From: UBA2336 sp036787955
GTDB taxonomy: Bacteria > Bacteroidota > Bacteroidia > Cytophagales > Cyclobacteriaceae
DNA: 64,000 bases
Direction: 5' to 3'
Assembly: GCA_036787955.1 (NCBI GenBank)
Contig: DAIQOI010000003.1
Coordinates: forward strand, 253,995-317,994
Below are positions 61,600-64,000 of the stretch, piece by piece. Numbering within the stretch: position 1 is the first letter of the stretch; each line of letters starts with the position of its first letter. The position numbers and the translations under genes are program-made. The notes under the pieces were generated by a model. The model was given only the letters and a program-made list of their open reading frames with translations. It was not told the DNA's origin and ran no database searches.

Positions 61600-62538
61600 T
61601 TACAACCGGATAACCTTTTTTCCCTGGCTCTGATCGGCCAGGTTGGCAAATTCAATTTTTTTCTGGCTTTTGTTTTTACGGTATAAATGAAGCATGATGC
61701 CGTCTTTCAGACCCACTTCGGGCACCTGTATATACCTGGCCCCTGCCCACTCCATTACTTTCATGTAAATATGACTGGCCGGCACGATAACGTCTGCCCG
61801 GTCGGGGTTCATCTGCAACAGGTAGATTCGCTCTTCAAGGGTGTGTTTTTCAATCATCTCGCTGATTTCGCGTATTTTTTTCAGCGACATCAGACGGTGT
61901 GGCTTCAACTGGGCCAGCTCAAAGATTTTGCTGATGTTACCTCCGGTACCAATGGCGGTTACTTTGCCGTACTGCTGTCTTACATGTTTTTTGACCCACT
62001 TTTCCATGTTCTCCCATATGAGGGGCGAATCATGGTGCTCCAAGATGCGCACAGACCCAATTTTAAAAGAGCGGGTTTGGGTTTTCTTTCCGTTTACATA
62101 CAGATTCAGTTCGGTGCTTCCGCCTCCCACATCTATATGGAGATAGGTGCCATCGGTCAGGTAGGTAAGGATAGCCTGGTTGATAAGCTCAGCTTCCTGC
62201 CGGCCGTCAATAATCCGGATCTCCAGTCCGATTTCTTCTTTAACCTGCCGGGCCAGTTCTTCACCGTTTTCCGATTCGCGCATAGCCGATGTGGCACAGG
62301 CCATGTAATCATCTACCTCATAGAGTTCAATCAGCATCTTGAAAACGCGCATCAGTTTTTTAAACCTTTCCGCGTTGTGCTCGCTGATACGCTGGGTAGT
62401 GAATACATCGTGCCCGAGCCGCAACGGAAAACGCACGTATTCCATCTTTTTAAAGATCACGCGTGTTCCGCTGTCGAGAACAGACGAGACCTGAAAACGA
62501 ATGGCATTCGATCCGATGTCAACAGCCGCTAACTTCAT
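61600..62538 (-). CDS. ppx: Ppx/GppA family phosphatase
   Basis: A 312-residue ASKHA-fold phosphatase of the exopolyphosphatase family. The phosphate-1 loop is LAAVDIGSNAIRFQVSS (about 3-19), ACATSAMRESENGEELARQV (about 81-100) follows, and the phosphate-2 loop is YLHIDVGGGSTELNLYVNG (about 131-149). It has only the N-terminal catalytic unit, shorter than E. coli Ppx (about 510). It degrades polyphosphate or guanosine pentaphosphate; which one cannot be told. Confidence 0.9.
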   Translation of the reverse strand: MKLAAVDIGSNAIRFQVSSVLDSGTRVIFKKMEYVRFPLRLGHDVFTTQRISEHNAERFKKLMRVFKMLIELYEVDDYMACATSAMRESENGEELARQVKEEIGLEIRIIDGRQEAELINQAILTYLTDGTYLHIDVGGGSTELNLYVNGKKTQTRSFKIGSVRILEHHDSPLIWENMEKWVKKHVRQQYGKVTAIGTGGNISKIFELAQLKPHRLMSLKKIREISEMIEKHTLEERIYLLQMNPDRADVIVPASHIYMKVMEWAGARYIQVPEVGLKDGIMLHLYRKNKSQKKIEFANLADQSQGKKVIRL

Positions 62539-62613
62539 GATCCGGGTAAAGGTAAGCTGAACGGATTGTTCATCACAAGTTTGTCCGGGCTTTTCTGCGG
62601 ATTTAATGATTTT

Positions 62614-62644
62614 TTGATTTTGAGCTTACAATGTGCTTTCTTTG
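62614..62644 (+). promoter_or_regulatory. Promoter for riboswitch transcript (TTG-N20-TTTCTTTG)
   Basis: A TTTTTG -33 element at 62611-62616 is separated by 20 bases from TTTCTTTG at 62637-62644, seven of eight matches to TAnnTTTG. Transcription would begin about 62650, exactly where the riboswitch P1 stem begins. Confidence 0.55.
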
Positions 62645-62649
62645 CAGCG

Positions 62650-62757
62650 CTTATCCAGAAAGACCGAGGGACTGGGCCCGATGACGTCTTAGCATCCTGC
62701 ACCGCAAGCTGCGGGGCGTTGTGCTAATTCCCATCCCGCTATAGCGGGAAAGATAAG
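62650..62757 (+). ncRNA. SAM riboswitch (SAM-I/SAM-IV type clan)
   Basis: A closing P1 stem CTTATC (62650-62655) pairs with GATAAG (62752-62757). The core reads GAGGGACTGGGCCCGATGAC, essentially the SAM-binding consensus, followed by a P3 stem (GCAC/GTGC with inner pairing) and a perfect 14-base palindrome CCCGCTATAGCGGG (62735-62748) forming P4. It precedes a methionine-synthase gene, the normal regulatory target for S-adenosylmethionine sensing. Minor deviations place it in the SAM clan without fixing the subclass. Confidence 0.85.
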
Positions 62758-62771
62758 CAACCCGTCTTCAC

Positions 62772-62807
62772 GGCTCTCTGGATATTTATTAACCTGTGCA
62801 GAGAGCC
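62772..62807 (+). promoter_or_regulatory. Hairpin covering the metH translation start region
   Basis: A perfect 9-base stem GGCTCTCTG/CAGAGAGCC with an 18-base loop ends immediately before the ATG at 62808. It lies just after the riboswitch and could act as the expression platform. A smaller overlapping CCGT-CTTC-ACGG hairpin (62762-62773) would compete for its first bases. No T-run follows, so translation control rather than termination is suggested. Confidence 0.5.
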
Positions 62808-63812
62808 ATGCTTGAACAAATACTGAAAACGCGCATTTTGGTGCTGGATGGCGCCATGGGCACCATGATCCAGCGCTATCACCTTTCAGAAGAAGATTTC
62901 CGGGGAGATAGATTTAAAAACCACCCTTGTGCACTGAAAGGCAACAACGATTTACTTTCCATCACCCGCCCCGACATTATCACGTCCATTCACGAGCAAT
63001 ACCTGGAGGCAGGGGCCGATATTATCGAGACCAACACGTTTAGCAGTACACGCATAGCCCAGGCCGATTACCAGTTAGAATCGCTTGCTTATGAGCTTAA
63101 TGTGGCTTCGGCAAAACTGGCCAGGGCGGCAGCTGAGAAATTTACCCGTAAAAATCCAGACAAGCCGCGCTTTGTTGCAGGTGCCATCGGCCCGACCAAC
63201 AAAACTGCGTCCATCTCACCCGATGTTAACAATCCGGGATTCCGTGCCATCGGTTTTGATGAACTGGCCGAAGCGTATTACGAACAAGTGAAAGGACTGG
63301 CCGATGGAGGAGCAGATATTTTACTGGTAGAAACAATTTTTGATACGCTCAATGCCAAGGCCGCCCTCTTTGCCATTCAGCAACACGAAGAAGATACGGG
63401 CAGGGCTCTGCCGGTTATGGTTTCTGGTACCATTACCGATGCAAGCGGAAGAACCTTATCCGGTCAGACCACAGAGGCCTTTCTTATTTCCGTTTCGCAT
63501 GTTCCACTGCTCAGCATCGGACTGAATTGCGCGCTGGGTGCGACACAACTGCGTCCGTATTTGCAGGTGCTTGCGCGGGAAGCCAACTGCTACGTAAGTG
63601 CCTACCCGAACGCCGGTCTTCCCAATGCATTTGGTCATTACGATCAGTCGCCCGAAGAAATGGCTGCTCAGATAGAAGAATACCTGAAGGAAGGTCTTGT
63701 AAATATTATCGGAGGTTGCTGTGGTACTACACCCGATCACATCCGGAAGATTGCGGCATTGGCTGAGAAGTATAAACCAAGAAAAGTGGAGTATGAGTAT
63801 GGGAGTCCATAG
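62808..63812 (+). CDS. metH: Methionine synthase N-terminal (homocysteine S-methyltransferase) module
   Basis: A 334-residue protein corresponding to the N-terminal domain of cobalamin-dependent MetH. VLDGAMGTMIQRYHL (about 10-24), the zinc-binding Cys in GLNCALGATQLRPYL (about 240-254) and GGCCGTTPDHIRKIAAL (about 306-322) provide the homocysteine zinc site. The remaining folate-, cobalamin- and SAM-binding modules are absent and must be encoded separately, as in other Bacteroidota. I choose ATG 62808 over GTG 62796 because the latter lies within the upstream hairpin. SAM-riboswitch control agrees with the role in methionine supply. The stop is within the first repeat unit. Confidence 0.92.
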   Translation: MLEQILKTRILVLDGAMGTMIQRYHLSEEDFRGDRFKNHPCALKGNNDLLSITRPDIITSIHEQYLEAGADIIETNTFSSTRIAQADYQLESLAYELNVASAKLARAAAEKFTRKNPDKPRFVAGAIGPTNKTASISPDVNNPGFRAIGFDELAEAYYEQVKGLADGGADILLVETIFDTLNAKAALFAIQQHEEDTGRALPVMVSGTITDASGRTLSGQTTEAFLISVSHVPLLSIGLNCALGATQLRPYLQVLAREANCYVSAYPNAGLPNAFGHYDQSPEEMAAQIEEYLKEGLVNIIGGCCGTTPDHIRKIAALAEKYKPRKVEYEYGSP

Positions 63813-63890
63813 TTTGATGGTCCATAGTTTGATGGTCCATAGTTTGATGGTCTATAGTTTAATAGTCCATAGTTTAATAGTCCTTAGTTG
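63805..63890 (+). repeat. 15-base tandem repeat array (gtccatagtttgatg)
   Basis: About 5.7 copies of a 15-base unit with consensus gtccatagtttgatg. The first copies are identical and the last three change toward gtccatagtttaata. The metH stop TAG is within the first unit. No spacers exist, so it is not a CRISPR array. Confidence 0.85.
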
Positions 63891-63926
63891 TTTTATCATG
63901 AACTTGAAAGTTGATTTTCAACTGCC

Positions 63927-64000
63927 GACCAACCATGGACCAACCAACCATGGACCGACCAACCATGGACCGACCAACCATGGACCGACCAACCATGGAC
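63927..64000 (+). repeat. 15-base tandem repeat array (gaccaaccatggacc), runs off right edge
   Basis: At least five units of gaccaaccatggacc. The reverse complement matches the first array at 11 of 15 positions, so the two arrays face each other across about 36 bases that contain a perfect AGTTGA-TTT-TCAACT stem (63909-63923). The array continues beyond the window. Confidence 0.85.

Noticed and set aside
61687..62532. Long + strand reading frame opposite ppx (281 codons)
   Set aside because: The - strand frame has all Ppx/GppA motifs. The opposite frame has no recognisable domain and is a shadow of biased codon use.
63805..64000. CRISPR array
   Set aside because: The units are 15 bases and directly tandem with no spacers, and no cas gene is present.
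1..64000. tRNA, rRNA, transposase or phage genes
   Set aside because: I found no cloverleaf-like sequence, conserved rRNA segment, DDE or tyrosine-recombinase motif while reading; a dedicated search could still find a weak case.

Overview
The window reads as a chromosomal segment of a Bacteroidota bacterium, most likely of the Cytophagales side of the phylum. The evidence is a large secreted protein with a type IX secretion (T9SS) C-terminal sorting domain, a short Bacteroidota-type exosortase with its membrane partner, DUF1573 and YwqK/MORN-like secreted proteins, a separately encoded MetH N-terminal module, and several upstream regions with the Bacteroidota -7 promoter motif TAnnTTTG. No tRNA, rRNA, CRISPR array, transposase or phage gene was seen.

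Region 1 (1-36351, all + strand) is a surface-polysaccharide and export cluster of about 30 genes, mostly overlapping by 1-20 bases or separated by a few bases. It opens inside a DegT aminotransferase gene, followed by WbqC, a tandem pair of beta-propeller glycosidase-like genes, methyltransferases (one FkbM), at least nine GT4/GT-B glycosyltransferases, a two-domain GT2 protein and an O-antigen ligase/polymerase. Next come an asparagine-synthetase-like amidotransferase, a CapK/PaaK-like AMP-ligase, WecB, two adjacent phosphoglycosyl transferases, a PglD-like acetyltransferase, a PglE-like aminotransferase and, last, a PglF/WbpM-like 4,6-dehydratase. The dehydratase, aminotransferase, acetyltransferase and phosphoglycosyl transferase together suggest a bacillosamine-type 2,4-diamino sugar as the first sugar placed on the lipid carrier. 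Embedded here are an exosortase and its partner (27868-28844), a 1380-residue T9SS cargo protein, and a previously easy-to-miss 55-residue gene (34275-34442) whose tail looks like a short exosortase sorting signal. No flippase or outer-membrane export gene is visible, so the locus continues to the left.

Region 2 (36360-49327) holds mainly housekeeping genes on the - strand: a beta-barrel protein, sucC, mtaB, a DinB-like protein, a phosphohexomutase, hppD, trpS and gcdH. Interspersed + strand genes are a lolD-like ATPase, a small hypothetical gene, a DUF1573 protein and a NYN nuclease fused to a cold-shock-like domain. Tryptophan 2,3-dioxygenase (49401) is divergent from gcdH, which pairs the first and a late step of one route from tryptophan through glutaryl-CoA.

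Region 3 (50355-64000) holds a YwqK-repeat/barrel protein, an FAD dehydrogenase, a CoA-binding protein, a SnoaL-like protein, PPK2, a leucine-rich repeat protein, gyrB, PPK1 and Ppx (a polyphosphate neighbourhood around gyrB). It ends with a SAM-riboswitch-controlled MetH homocysteine-methyltransferase module and two inverted arrays of 15-base tandem repeats at the right edge.

All identities come from reading sequence motifs; no database search was run.
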